This document shows positions 12,345 to 24,243 of a stretch of 64,000 bases of DNA, piece after piece. The notes beneath the pieces are model-generated. The model searched no databases, had not been told where the DNA came from, and saw only the letters and a list, made by a program, of their open reading frames with translations. A program made the translations under genes and the position numbers. This DNA comes from Dipteris shenzhenensis (taxonomy: Eukaryota; Polypodiophyta; Polypodiopsida; Gleicheniales): assembly GCA_047967505.1 (NCBI GenBank), contig CM106541.1, one strand, 5' to 3'. The stretch's first letter is position 1. Every line of letters starts with the position of its first letter.

Positions 12345-12545
12345 TTAGTGGCTTGGTGGTAAGGTTGCCTGATTTGATATGCAAGATCAATAAATTGCAC
12401 GATCACGTATTCGAATCTCGTCAATGGTTTAAGAGGAGATTTTATCGCATGAATCATTTTTTGATTGGCGGAGTGAGGCGGACACATCGCACGGGCAAGC
12501 TTGGGATGCCGAACGCCCAGCCCATCCGGCCTCGTGTGTGAAATG
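12345..12545 (+). mobile_element. Possible tRNA-derived SINE-like element
   Basis: TGGCTTGGTGG (12349-12359) resembles an RNA polymerase III A box, and TATTCGAATCT (about 12408-12418) resembles a B box, roughly 47 bp apart, as in tRNA-derived SINEs. The sequence is flanked by an inverted repeat: CATTTCACACACGA near 12283 and TCGTGTGTGAAATG at 12531-12544. I see no clear target duplication or tail, so this could also be a decayed tRNA pseudogene or a foldback repeat. Confidence 0.35.
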
Positions 12546-13560
12546 CAGTTTGATGGGCTTCTGAATTTCACTGGAGGAGTGACTTTGCACTTTCATGGGC
12601 TTCTATGGGAGGAGAGACTTTTTTTCAACTTGTCCACCAGTGCGGATCATGTGTGTGAAACCAGCGTGCACCAGCCTTGGCGGTATCGAACGAATTGTCA
12701 CTCTCTGTTTGGCGCGACGACTATTTCCCCGATGGCCTACAGATCTCGATCTCGTAAATCGAATTTGAGCTGCTTGAGTGTGAACAGTGGGAAGCTCATA
12801 AAGTTACTCATACTGTAATACTATATACATGTTATGGACTCTTTGCTGTGATTAATGCTGGCTCTCGGATTCCCAGCACTGCGAGGAAGGGAGCATTGGA
12901 GCAAGTTACAACGAAATCCACTGTCCACAATCTACTTTACTTCCCCAATTAACCCTTTCTGATCATCGATGTAGCACTGATTGGAACGAGCAGAGGCGTG
13001 TGTGGATGGATGGTGATACCATAGTTGGTGCGATGGGCGACAGGAGACCGTGAAGTGCATTGGGGAGGTAGCGTCCGAGCGGCAGCCATGGTTGACTGAT
13101 TGATAGGGAGGCGGTGGAGGTACTAAAATATGCTTGCTGAGAAGAATTTCCAAGGGATTAGATTTCGCTCTCGCTGTCTCTCTATACGTGTGGAAATAGC
13201 GGGGGAACGTGGGCATTGGGCAGTCTCATCCATCAAAAAATGAAGAAATAATAACGAGAAGAACTAGAAGACGACAAAGTATAAAACTTCTGAATCATAC
13301 CTATTACCATGCACAGATTGATTTCAAACATGGTATCCAAACGAGAATGAAAGTCGAGACTACAACCAAGAACCATGCACAGCTTCATTTCACCTCGCTG
13401 CATTTCGAAATCTACCGGTCTCATTATCTGAAGCAATCCTTCCATCGACCTCGATTCACGTTACTTTCACGATTCGTCTAGCAATCTATCAAGTAGAGTT
13501 CTCTCATGCAACTTCCTATAGCAACGCGCTTTGCCAAAGGCCTGTTGAACTCCTCAATCC
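12546..13560. other. Upstream region of the aspartic protease gene, no gene recognised
   Basis: No convincing coding frame on either strand. There is a short local repeat (ATGGGCTTCT followed by a GGAGGAG-type stretch, twice near 12555-12630). It probably includes the promoter of the downstream protease, but I could not identify a TATA box with confidence. Confidence 0.45.
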
Positions 13561-13565
13561 TGATC

Positions 13566-13588
13566 TACTCTTCTCTCTCTCTCTCTCC

Positions 13589-13622
<34 letters not shown>

Positions 13623-13626
13623 TTCC
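13566..13626 (+). repeat. CT microsatellite upstream of the protease gene
   Basis: Almost uninterrupted TC dinucleotides, about 110 bp before the chosen start codon and so probably in the 5' leader. Pyrimidine tracts are common in plant leaders. Confidence 0.85.
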
Positions 13627-13736
13627 AAGCAACTCCCCACGGTCAACCGACTGCTCCCCTCCCTTCCTCTTATACCCAGCAGCCCTCCTTCCATCTTCCC
13701 TCATCTGCATCGCACCTGCCCTGGCTCTCACCCACC

Positions 13737-15194
13737 ATGCCGCACGCCCCAGCTTCCCTCTCCTCCTCCTCCTCCTCCTCCTCCTCCCTACTCCTCCTCC
13801 TCCTCCTCCTCCCTTCTCTAGCTTCCAGCCTTCTTGCCCTCCCCCAGCTCCAACTCCTCCAAAATTCCGATACGACTGCCAGCTTCCCCGTCTTCCACCA
13901 CATTACCCCCCCGCTCCTCCCCGCCCTCGATCGTCGACTTACGCTTGACCTCGCACAGAATTCCTCCTCCCCTCCAGCCAACCTCCGTAGCCAACTCATC
14001 ACCCTCAATGAACCCTTCGGTCAATACTTTGCCGTCTTGCAGCTGGGTTCCCCCGCCAAGGAGATAGCCGTTATCATTGATACAGGAAGCGAATTGTTGT
14101 GGGTGCAGTGCGAACCCTGCTTGCAATGCGGGACGCAGATCCGCGATCCCATCTTCGATCCAGCTCAATCGTCGTCCTACAAGGCATTAGCGTGTAATGC
14201 CTGCATCGGCGATGCAAGCGTTGCCGTGGCGTGCTCCACGACCGACCAGTGCGTTTATGGCGTCACTTACGGAGATAACAGCAACAGCACAGGTTTCCTT
14301 TCAACAGAGACCCTGACCATCCCGACTGCCAAAGGGTCACCGTTTCAATTGACGGAGACTGTTTTTGGATGTGGATTCAATAATACGGGCGTAGAGTCAT
14401 CACTCAATGCTTCGGGCTTGATGGGGCTCGATCGAGGCAATTTCTCCATACCTACTCAACTGGGAGTCGATGTATTCTCCTACTGTCTTCCTGATCGTGT
14501 GCACAACCTTCAGTCCACCGGTTACTTAACTTTTGGGAAAAGCAGCAGTGCGTCTCCGAATCTACAATATACTCCCCTCATACAAAACAATTTTACTCCG
14601 TTTCTTTCCCAATTTTACTATCTGAACATGACTGGAGTCAGCGTGAACGGTAATCTCCTAGATATCTCCAGCTCCGCCTTTGAGATTGTCTCAGGAGATG
14701 GAGGAACGGTCATCGATTCAGGAACCACGTTAACGAGCTTTGTAGACATAGCATACACCGCAGTTGCCGACGCGTTCGTCGCTGCGATAGATCCCTCCGT
14801 GCACAGGGCTAATATACCGGATGATTCTACTGACTTGTGTTACCAAGTCCCCTTATCCCAGCAGAATGCCCCGACTGCTCCGAAAGTAACACTTCACTTT
14901 GCTGGTCCGGTTGATATTGACCTTCAGACAGATCATCTCTTCCGCCTCGTTGGCTACGATTCTACATACAATAACTACTGCATGGCTTTCAGCAATGCAG
15001 GGAAGGGGTCTGGCGCCAAGAATTTCTTCGGGAACTATCAGCAACAGAATTTCCTGGTTGAATATGATGTGGGCAATTCTAGAGTTGGCTTTGCTCCCAC
15101 CCAATGTAGTCAGGGGAACTCCTTCAACTCATGGCAGTCTTTCACACGCTTAGTTTGGATCTTTCCCTCGCTATTGTTGATATTGACACTATAG
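13737..15194 (+). CDS. Secreted A1-family aspartic protease (nepenthesin/CDR1-like)
   Basis: A pepsin-fold endopeptidase of the plant A1 family, 485 residues, without introns. An earlier in-frame ATG exists at 13506, but it would prepend a low-complexity Ser/Leu stretch translated from the CT microsatellite. The ATG at 13737 sits in a good context (ACCATGC) and starts a typical signal peptide with a Ser run and a Leu run. The first catalytic motif is DTGSELLWVQCEPC (Asp about residue 115) and the second is VIDSGTTLTSF (Asp about 327). Between them are the Cys-rich insert (CLQC, CNACIGDASVAVAC) and YGDNSNSTGFLSTETLT typical of nepenthesin-like enzymes. The C-terminus ends in a hydrophobic stretch after a Ser-rich region, compatible with a GPI-anchor signal. 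It looks intact. It probably acts outside the cell or at its surface; the substrate is unknown. Confidence 0.93.
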   Translation: MPHAPASLSSSSSSSSSLLLLLLLLPSLASSLLALPQLQLLQNSDTTASFPVFHHITPPLLPALDRRLTLDLAQNSSSPPANLRSQLITLNEPFGQYFAVLQLGSPAKEIAVIIDTGSELLWVQCEPCLQCGTQIRDPIFDPAQSSSYKALACNACIGDASVAVACSTTDQCVYGVTYGDNSNSTGFLSTETLTIPTAKGSPFQLTETVFGCGFNNTGVESSLNASGLMGLDRGNFSIPTQLGVDVFSYCLPDRVHNLQSTGYLTFGKSSSASPNLQYTPLIQNNFTPFLSQFYYLNMTGVSVNGNLLDISSSAFEIVSGDGGTVIDSGTTLTSFVDIAYTAVADAFVAAIDPSVHRANIPDDSTDLCYQVPLSQQNAPTAPKVTLHFAGPVDIDLQTDHLFRLVGYDSTYNNYCMAFSNAGKGSGAKNFFGNYQQQNFLVEYDVGNSRVGFAPTQCSQGNSFNSWQSFTRLVWIFPSLLLILTL

Positions 15195-15610
15195 CGCGCG
15201 TCTAGAGATAAGTAAAATCTCTTCATTCCCTAGCTTCTGTCGTAGATGACAGCCCGAGTTTCCAGCTCGATTCAATCCTCAATCATGAGATTGCATCTTA
15301 CCTCATACATTAGACTTCGCATCGGTAAGTCGAGAATTCACGTCCTGATTCAGGGCGGGTATTCAGATATTCGGGTATTTAGAATATCTGAGGACAATTC
15401 TGGTCTACCGTTTGTGTGTGGCCTTGTAAAAACTTTTATCCTCCGAGTTTCACGCGGAGCATAAGTTTATTCTACAAACGTCCAAAACAGGATCGTGCGT
15501 TCTCGATTGAAAATTCAAAATCTTTGTATGAATGCCAATGGCTATTGTTCTTAGGCAGTTCTTCCACTAGCAATGGGAACCATTTATCATGTTTGCGGAG
15601 AGGGCACAAT
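15195..15610. other. 3' flank of the protease gene, no gene recognised
   Basis: Only short spurious frames. It presumably holds the protease 3' UTR; no clear polyadenylation signal was picked out. Confidence 0.45.
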
Positions 15611-15616
15611 ACTCCG

Positions 15617-15795
15617 TCGTTGTTGATTTAGGGATCTCCAAGTTTCCACGCAGGAAGGTGACGAAGGAAATCTCACAAGGTTAGATGTCATTTGGTTTGA
15701 GCACGTCAAATTCTTGTTCCACAACAAAAAGTAAAAAAGATTGATTTGATTGGTCTCCCACACTTACTTTATTCCATTTTGTGTGAACGCATTTT
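15617..15795 (+). repeat. Diverged dispersed repeat, left copy (partner at about 40111)
   Basis: Shares long matching stretches in the same order with 40111-40335, for example GATCTCCAAGTTTCCAC, CTAGATGTCATTTGGTTTGA-like and CACACTTACTTTATTCCATT. The copies differ by indels and point changes. No coding capacity. It may be an old transposon piece or a duplicated gene flank. Confidence 0.7.
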
Positions 15796-15799
15796 CTTG

Positions 15800-16078
15800 T
15801 AGCATTTGAAGTCCCCATACCCCTAAGATTCTCCCAAAAAAGGTGTAGTTAACAAATGGAGAGGGCCTTCACCAATAATTACACTACAACCTTTCTAGAA
15901 ATTCCTTTGAAATCTTGTCCAAAGAGCAACCAAAATTTTATAGCCACACCTAACCAATCCTCTCTAATTATAACACATACAATAGTAACTACACACACCA
16001 AAAGCTAAAGAAAATAATAGCATTGATAAAAAAACACTGCATGCAAACACACCACTGAAACAATTAGGCCCAAATATA

Positions 16079-16116
<38 letters not shown>

Positions 16117-17547
16117 TGTCTAACACACACACACACACACACACACACAAAGAGATTGAAAGAGCTAATTCAAGCCAAAAGGGGACAATATAGCTAAGTC
16201 AACGAGACCACGTGAAGAAGTCATGTAACAAAGCCAAAACAAACATGCTCACACCACAAACATAGTGCAACCACCATATTAAATATAATTAGGAGAGGCA
16301 CCCATGGCAAATAGTTGAGAAAGAAACCACAGCAGTGGATCATAAGATAGTTAAAGGACAAAGATTGTAAGAGCGAGCAAACAATGGAGAGAAAAAAACT
16401 CAATGTGGCTAGGTGAGAACAAGGGTGGGGGGCAGAGAAGGTGGGCATAGAGCCATAGCAAAAAGAGGAGAAGCTAGCCATAGAAGAGAAGGTAGGGGAT
16501 CTACAACATATGGATCCATTTCCATCAAATATGGCTATACTAATACTAGTAGTCAAAAAAATGTAAAGCAAGTATACTCTAACTCCCAAGAGCACAAAAA
16601 TCATTTGTTCTATATTTTTAATCATTTGATATATAAAAGTAGTGAGAATACCCATAGGAAGTTGGGTAAGAATATGGTCCTGTTCAATATGAAATTAACA
16701 AACATCATAACTCCATCAATGTGGCCTTGGTATGAGCTTAATCCCATCAAATATGAGTGTTAACTACATTGGTTGGCAATGTCATTTGTCCATGGATGAC
16801 GGAAAGTCTATAAAGCTAAGATGATCCCTTGGCACCAGATGGGACCAAGATGATTGTAAAAGAATGAGGAAAGAAAGTCATAGAGAGTATAGGGTTGGCC
16901 CTCCCTTCAAAAGGTGGCATGTGTAAAAGGCCAAGTAGTTGACTTAAAACTTTGGTCTTCAATTATTATGTGCTCATGTTGGAATGCAAGCTCTCTTCTT
17001 CTCTTGAAGTTGGCTTTTGTTTCGTCTTCACGCCTTTCTTGAATGCCATGTTCTCTTTCCCCCTTCCCCTTCTCCTTGCATACTCCCTCTCCCTTCTCCT
17101 TGCATATTCCCTCTCCCTTCTCCATTCCCTACTCCTCTCCCTTCTCCATTGATTTCGTTCTCCTTGCATACTCCCTCTCCCTTGATCTCCATATTTCCCT
17201 ACTCCTCTCCCACTTCATCTCTTAACACTTATTTCATTAATTTTGGACTTGTCAATGTACAAATTCATTTTTACATATACTTTTGGACTAGTTTTCAGAT
17301 AAAATTTAAGAAAAACCCAATCTTCAAAGCACATATAAAAACATAAAAACAAGCATTTTTTTATATATTTTTTAAGGACATGAAACTAAAATTATAAAAT
17401 TTAACGCAGCCTACATAAGTTACATGAAAAAATAAGATTCGGTTGTTGTAAACTCTCTTAATATTTAATGGTGTTAATAAACACCTTCAAAAGTTAAGCC
17501 TGCGATTTTCAAGACTACAGCCATTCAATTTGATGAATTTTCTATTT
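15800..17547. other. Intergenic DNA, no gene recognised
   Basis: Contains the TC/AC microsatellite and a pyrimidine-rich stretch near 17040-17220 with imperfect CTCCCTTCTCCTTGCATA-type repeats. Remaining frames are short and show no recognisable protein. Confidence 0.5.
16080..16150 (+). repeat. Compound TC / AC microsatellite
   Basis: A TC run (about 16081-16113), a short linker, then an AC run (about 16125-16149). Confidence 0.9.
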
Positions 17548-17982
17548 TCAAGTCCTTAGCCTAAATTCAACCCATTCAAGAGCTGAGCTCATCTCTTCCT
17601 CATCGATGTAGTTAAAATTATAGAAGAGAAGTAAGGATTGATGAATTTTCTCCTGCATAACACTTTGTTTATTCCGAATGGCTTGCGCTTCCTCGGGGGA
17701 AAATCTTCCATAACGAGCCACACGCGAAGATATCTCACTTTGAAAGTCTATCAACTCTCTCCTATATGACTGCAATTTATCTATTTCAGTAGTAGCCATA
17801 CTTATTTTTCTTTCCTCTTCCTTCTCTAAGCCCTTCTGACAAGCAAAGTCATCCTTCTCATACTGGGTTAATGGAGCTGGATTTTGCTTTCTCTCCTCTC
17901 TCTTTCCTTGGTTCTCGGCAATCCATTCTTTGAGGCTGCTAATGGCTTGCTCGACAGAATCGATTACCTTAAAAAGATCCAT
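17548..17982 (-). CDS. Small coiled-coil protein, unrecognised
   Basis: A complete 144-residue frame from MDLFKVIDSVEQAISSLKEW to FRLRT. It is rich in Glu, Lys, Gln and Arg, with heptad-like spacing suggesting helical coiled coil (about residues 55-95). No signal peptide or membrane segment. I do not recognise the family. Its upstream flank is a locally duplicated purine-rich block that also carries a MITE insertion starting 55 bp before the start codon. It could be a small gene, a gene fragment or a chance frame; the non-repetitive composition favours a real coding origin. Confidence 0.45.
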   Translation of the reverse strand: MDLFKVIDSVEQAISSLKEWIAENQGKREERKQNPAPLTQYEKDDFACQKGLEKEEERKISMATTEIDKLQSYRRELIDFQSEISSRVARYGRFSPEEAQAIRNKQSVMQEKIHQSLLLFYNFNYIDEEEMSSALEWVEFRLRT

Positions 17983-17983
17983 A

Positions 17984-18660
17984 ATGGCTACAAGATGAAA
18001 GGAGTATGCTTGAGAAGAGGAGGTAAGGCTGCGGGCTCGGGGGGGTCACTATGTATAAACCCTCTATATCACGTGCGTTCAAGGCCTATATTTAAAGTCC
18101 CTTATCTGTAAAAAATGTCATTAATAAAATGTACCCCTTTTCTATACAAATCTGTAAATTTTTTCCAAAACTATTTTAAATAGTCCCTTATGTATATTTA
18201 TTTCTGTAAATTTTAGAAATTAAAAAAATCCTTCTGTTGAACTCACGTGATAGGGTTACATATGATAAGTGACCCCCCCGAGGCTGCGGGCAAGATGGAA
18301 GGAGTAAGCTTGAGGAGAGGAGTAAGGTAAGAAGAGTAAAGTGGAAGAAGTGTGGAGAGGAGTAAGGTAAGAAGAGTAAAGTGGAAGAAGTTTTTGCTGC
18401 GGGTGAGATATAGAAGACGAACGAGGTGAGGAAGGTAACGAGAGTGAGAAAAGATATAGAAGACGAACGAGGTGAGGAAGGTAACGAGAGTGAGGAAGGT
18501 AACTAGAGGAGGTAAGGCAATATGAAAGGAGTATGCTTGAGAAGAGGAGGCAAGGCTGAGGGCAAGATGGAAGGAGCAAGCTTGAGGAGAGGAAGGAGCA
18601 AGCTTGAGGAGAGGAGTAAGGTAAGAAGAGCAAAGTGGAAGAAGTGTCTGCTGCGGGTGA
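17984..18660. repeat. Locally duplicated purine-rich block
   Basis: A unit beginning ATGAAAGGAGTATGCTTGAG and running into AAGGCTG[C/A]GGGCAAGATGG occurs at 17994-18036 (continuing after the MITE at 18292) and again near 18519-18590. Inside are further tandem units, such as AGATATAGAAGACGAACGAG repeated near 18408 and 18453, and AGGAGTAAGGTAAGAAGAGT repeated near 18316 and 18358. Confidence 0.8.
18037..18281. mobile_element. 245-bp MITE with 10-bp target duplication
   Basis: Non-coding, AT-rich, with inverted ends TCGGGGGGGTCACT at left and AGTGACCCCCCCGA at right. A further inner match extends to CACGTG on each side, giving about 38 bp of imperfect inverted repeat. It is flanked by GGCTGCGGGC on both sides (18027-18036 and 18282-18291). 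A 10-bp duplication points to the Mutator-like group, although the ends do not match a family I know. The same flanking unit without the insertion is present near 18545-18575, which independently defines both borders. Confidence 0.85.
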
Positions 18661-18894
18661 GAGCTGCGGGTGAGATATAGAAGATGAACGACTACTTTAT
18701 AGAACTACAGATGCAAGACTGTAATGCGAGATGACTAGATGCAAGATCGTAATGCGAGACATTATAAAATAAAATGATGGGATGCAAGACCGTAATGGGA
18801 GACATTTGACACATGTAAGATAGTGATAGTACATTGAAATCTATAAAATAAAATGATGGAACACAAGAATGATATAATTAATAGAATCTCATCA
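18661..18894. repeat. Short tandem degenerate repeat
   Basis: Repeated units of the type ATGCAAGA[C/T]CGTAATGCGAGA occur three to four times near 18700-18800. No gene seen. The right edge is the TGA target of CACTA copy C. Confidence 0.6.
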
Positions 18895-18913
18895 TGACAC
18901 AACAACACAAAGC

Positions 18914-19200
18914 AACTATAGACGCGCTTGGTAGACGCGCAAAATAGCGGGCGCGTCTATAGGCATTGCTTTAGTAGAGAAATTACGGGCGCGTCTATAG
19001 TCGCGGCTAAACGCTCGTCTATTTGCGCATAAATCACCGCGTCTATATGCGCATCTGACCTGAGAGAATAAGGGCCCGTCTATCATCCCGTTTATTAGCG
19101 CATTTATTTGCGCGTGTATTTACGCGTTTATTTACGCGTTTACACTGAGAATCAGACGCGCATTTAGACGCATAAATAGACGCGCTCCAGAGAATACAGA
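18914..19200. repeat. TNP2-side subterminal array of copy C
   Basis: GCGTCTA/TAGACGCG units and GCGTTTA variants in both orientations across about 290 bp next to the terminal repeat, matching the right end of copy B. Confidence 0.85.
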
Positions 19201-19352
19201 AAGTGAGATTTTGGTGTACATCATTGCTTTCCAAACATTGCCCATGATTACCAAAGCACATAATTTTTTGCAAGCCCACATATACAAGAATTAAGTGAAA
19301 TGAGGAGAATGAGACAATATGTAAAATAGTTTTGCCAATATCAATTATGGAG

Positions 19353-22300
19353 CTACGGTTCAATCTCATCCTCAATGAGATCAACCCTTGCCAAACTATC
19401 TACTTCAAAATCCAAACAAGTGTTTAGATCTACAAATACATTCAACCCACTACTACTTGTGCCACTCATGTGCTCATCGAAATCAACATCTCCAATGGTA
19501 GGCTCGTCCTCACGGGTAATGCTGGCCTCAATATCTATATCTCCTATCTCATGATCATCCTCCTCTCTTGTATCACGGTCATCATCACGTCCATGGCCAT
19601 GATCATCCTCCATACGCTCCATATTAGTAAATGTACTATACATCACTTTGGAACGTGGCATAATAGGTATGACATGCCACCATCTATTATTATCCACCAT
19701 TGGTTGATAGATAACCTAATTCAAACACAAATACAATCATGTTACTCTTCTTGCATCAAATATTTAAAAGCGAGTATTTTTATGTGTGTGCATAGTACCT
19801 GTTCACATTGTTGCGGTAGTACTAGTGTGTCCTTCCTACTTTGCCAAAACTTTGTGGAGTCAATAGTTACAAAGCCACTTGCATGGCGTTTGATTGTTGC
19901 ATTAGGGCCTCTTTCCACCACGTCCTTAAACCACTTTACATCCAAAACATACACAAAGAAGCGTTGAAAGTCAAGCATAATGATATCTTGGATTATGCCA
20001 CAATAATCATCCATGGCTCCATTGGCTCCCTCAAAGCTAGCAATGACGCCGCAATCTTGTGTGTTTCTCTTATCATCAATCCGTTGTGTTCGAAAATGCT
20101 TGCCCTCACACCATATAGCATTGAACATAGTGCACTACACCAAGAAAAAATCAATTAAATAAGCAATCTAAATTATAAAAAGCTTCTAACTTATGCATAA
20201 CATTCTATATACCGACCTTGCTCATGCATCCCCTAGCATACTCCCATTCTTCCATTGTGATATGCATTCCCTCGTCTTTCTCTGCTTTCTCCATTTCATC
20301 AAGTAGCCAATCCACATGAATATCCTTTGGAAGTGCTCTTAGATGCTGAGGGTATGGCACACGAGATCCATGGTGTGTACGAAAAAGGGCCCTTTCTTCT
20401 TGTCTTCTTACCTTTGCATCCTTGTATCTTGTCACCCATCTTTTCATCACATCACTATTAAGCACACAAAAGAGGTTGATACTATTATGCAACTTCGTGT
20501 CTATTACTTTGTTGCATCCTTTTCCTTGAGGCACAATAGAGGTCATCCTCAGGTCTTCATCATCTCTCCATCGTCGTGGGAGAGAGCTATCCACATCAAC
20601 AAGAAACTCAAAAATGTATACAAGTGACTCTTGTACCAACCAACCCTCCGCCATGCTACCTTCGGGTCTTGCATTTTGTCTCACGAAGCCCTTCAACGTC
20701 TTCATGAAGCGCTCGAGGAAGAACAACCATCGTGCATGTATAGTACCGCATATAGCAATCTCATCCACCAAATGTACTATGAGATGTAGTTGGCTTGTGA
20801 GAATAGAACGTGGAAATGTCTCCTCCACTAAACAAACCGCCTCCACTGACATAACTCGAGCATTCTCAAGCGTGGTGGGATCTATTTCCTTTGAGCTCAC
20901 ATACCTCACAAGCTCGCCCATCTTGTAAATACAATCTTTCACGTCCTTTGATGCACTACGTGAAATGCTAGTAGGTAGTATGAACTGAACCCGCGAGGAG
21001 GTAGTTGATTAGTTGCTTATAGCTATTCACTCACAAATTTGAAAGGAAAAAGACATTATGCATATAAAATACTTACTTGGAGCATCTTGTGCCAATCATG
21101 AGATTTCAAGCCATATAATTGCTCTACACCTCTTTTCTTGCTCTTTGTAAAGGCTCCCTTCAAACACCTCATGCATCCAGTGGGAGTACGAATTGTAGTA
21201 ATAGCGCGCTTCACCGTCGCCATCTCTAGCTTTGATAACATCCACGGTGCACGAGGTAAAAAAACACGCCCATTTGGTCTCTCTTGAGGCCAAGCTTCAC
21301 GCATCCTCCCTGTGGTACGTAGATCCTCCCTTATGCCTGCCGAATCTCGTGTCCCATTCAAATGCTCCCAAATGGTAGATGCCACATTCTTGAAGATATG
21401 CATGGGATCGAGCAGGTGATTGATCTTGAGGTGGGACCAATATGGTAAACGATAAAAGATGGAGTATCTAAACAAAATAAAGTGTTAGCGTGCAATCTTT
21501 ACTTTCAACCAATATAGCCAATCTTTACGTCCAGCCAATAGTTACAAATCCTTACCGGCTCATGCCAAGTGGTGGAGGAGTCGTGGAACCGTCCCAAATT
21601 CTCATCCAATCTCCCGCGATGAGTGATTGTGGGAGGACTTCATTCCAAGAGGCAACATATCTAGGATGATCAGGTCGGAGAAATCGATGGTGATTCTCAT
21701 AGATGACCTTATTCAATGCGTCTGCCCGTGAGGCAACTAGCGAAGGACCACAAACAGGACATGCATGGTAACCCGATGTAGTGAGACCTGAACAATAGAT
21801 GCAATTAAGAGTGGAAGGTGGGTTTAGGGTGCCACGTCCTTTGCCTATTCATAATTAAAAAATGCAATGCTTACCTGAACACTCGCCATAGCCTGGGAAG
21901 TCATGCATCGTCCACATCAAGACTGCTTTGCAGTTGAAGTCTCGTGACGAGGGAGGCCTTCTCACATCATGCACCTCGATACCTCTCCAAAGTATCTCTA
22001 GCTCATCAATCAAAGGCTCCAAATAAACATAAGGGTTTTTGACTTTATGTTTCCCTGGAATTAGAAGGGACAGCATGACATGTCCTTTCTTAATAGCCAT
22101 AGAGGGTGGAAGATTGTAATTCACCAATACCACTGGCCATACACTGTAAGACGTGCTTTTGAGACAAAATGGGTTCACACCGTCCATACCCAATCCAAGT
22201 CTCAAGCTCCTAGGTTCTTCCTTGAAGCTTGGCCATGTGTCTTCAATATGCTTCCACGCAGGAGAGTCCGCGGGAGTTCTCCACTTGCCATCGGTTGATC

Positions 22301-23333
22301 GATGGGAGGAATGCCATGACATGAGCTCTGCAATAGATTTGCACTTGAACATATGTTGGATGCGAGGGATTATGGGAAAATGTCGCAATACCTTACGAGG
22401 CACGTCCAAGGTTTTGAGATCTGCTCTATATCTTGCCTCTCCACAAGTAGGACACTCTCTTGCATCCTTATGTAGTCCACGAAACAAAACGCAATCGTTG
22501 ACACATGCATGGATGCGCTTGTAATCTAATCCTCCAAGAGAGGTTACATGTTGCCTTGCCATATCTCTTGAGGTCGGTAATTTATTCTCCCTTGGAAGCA
22601 TTTTACACAATAGCCTGCACGTGAAGACCATAAATGAGGAAAAGCATTCGAGTAATTGACCCACGTGCATAATTCACCATGTTTGCAAAATCGACTTTAA
22701 AGCTTACTTGAGTAATGCATTCAAACTTGCATTGCTCCATCCATAGATGGTTTGCAAGTTTAGTAACTCAAGGGAGGCACGTAGAACAGAGAATGTGCAC
22801 CCCTCAAACAGTGGAGTCGATGCTGCGGTAAAAAGATCATCCTACTCCATGCTATTATCCCTCCCTTAATGGACATATAAATCCCGCACCATATCATCAA
22901 ACACCTCCTCCTCCACGGCTTCATGAGGTAATGGCGGAGGGCTACTATCACCATCACTCCATGCATCCGTAACGGTCCCTCCTGAAGATCCCACCTCATA
23001 TCGCCGACGCTTCGCCTCCTCACGACGGGCATAGGGTAACATGTGCGGGTGTGGCACTGCATCCTGTATCAAATTAAAACGGGATCATAACTCAAATATA
23101 TGAATACCTATAGGTATCTCAATCAACCTTAACTTACAAACCCTTACCCTGTTTACGGTCACATCCCATTCTCCATACTTTGAGATATGATTGAGCGTAA
23201 TCCTGCGTGCACGATACATGTTTCCTTGACATCGATCACACAGACATTTGATTTTTTGCTCCAACCACATTTCGCGATGGTGGATACGAAGGGATTCATC
23301 CTCACTGGAGCTACTTGTTGAAGATGGAGACAT
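19353..23333 (-). pseudogene. TNP2-like CACTA transposase, copy C (nearly intact)
   Basis: Same exon plan and domains as copy B: Cys module (KCLCDRCQGNMYRAR), acidic linker, tnp2, DUF4218, DUF4216 and acidic tail. The two deletions and the RW-stop change that break copy B are absent here. The only disabling changes I see are in exon 2: a CAA-to-TAA stop near 22867, just after DLYVH, and a CAG-to-TAG stop near 22843, both C-to-T changes relative to B. DUF4218 is uninterrupted, without the intron found in copies A and D. As the least damaged transposase in the window it is the best template for exon structure. Confidence 0.92.
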
Positions 23334-23394
23334 CCTACAAACAAACAACCCACCAAATTTTCTCTTCTTCAAATGCTTAATTTAAACTCTGTGT

Positions 23395-24180
23395 TGCGTC
23401 TATCGCCGCGTTTATAGACGCATCTAACATCGCATCTATCAACGCGTCTAAACGCATGTCTACTCTGTATATTTAGACGCGCCTATAGACGCGCTAATAG
23501 ACGCGACTATAGACGCAGCTTTTTAAACCTGCTTTTCGACGCGCCGCTCGCTTTTCTTTTCTTTACCTTACTTAAACTTCGCGAGCGGCTTCCTTCCTTT
23601 TTTATTAGCGGTTCCATAGATTTGAAGCTTAAGAGAGAGCCTCCCATACAAGTTCCAAGCTTTCACTCAAGAGAAAGGGACCGTACCTACACTTGTTTCC
23701 AAGCCTAAAGGAGAGGAGGAGTACGAACAAGGAGAAGAAACCAGTTTGGAAAAGAAAGATCCTTTCATACCTTTTTCCAAGTAAGTCCTTTTGAAGTTGT
23801 TCTTGCTTGCTCTTTCCAGTTTTGTACTTTCTCGCATCCACGAAAGGCAGGATCTAGGTATGAGCGACACGTTCTTTTATCGGGCGCAACGTCCTTTTCG
23901 ACTTTTTAGTATTTTCGTCTGTCGGTGCGCGTCTATAGGCGCGTCTCTACATGCGTCTAAAAGCACGTCTATCGGCGCGTCTGGGTGTTGAACACATACA
24001 GACGCGTCTGTAGACGCTCACGCAGACGCTTTGGTAAACGGACTTTTAAACGGAGTGTTGGACGAAAAGTTAGACGGACTATTAGACGCGCTTTTAAACG
24101 AACTGTAAAACGCTCTGTTAGACGCGTCTATAGACGCGCAGATCAGACGGGTCTATAGACGCGCTCTGACAGAGCCGCTT
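23395..24180. promoter_or_regulatory. Central intergenic motif arrays of copy C
   Basis: Two clusters of AGACGCG-type motifs (about 23395-23530 and 23925-24175) lie between the divergent genes, as in copies B and D. The 370-bp segment between them is motif-free and unique. Confidence 0.65.
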
Positions 24181-24243
24181 TTTTCTTACCCTTTCTTCTC
24201 AGCTCCCAAAGTAAGAGATTTGTTTCCTTTTTTCCAGTTCAAC

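Noticed and set aside
12932-13216. Minus-strand 94-codon frame upstream of the protease
   Set aside because: No recognisable features; Pro/His/Ser-rich composition fits chance translation of the promoter region.
13506-13736. Upstream ATG extending the aspartic protease by 77 residues
   Set aside because: The extension is encoded by the CT microsatellite and lacks a signal-peptide pattern at its start; the ATG at 13737 begins a clear signal peptide.
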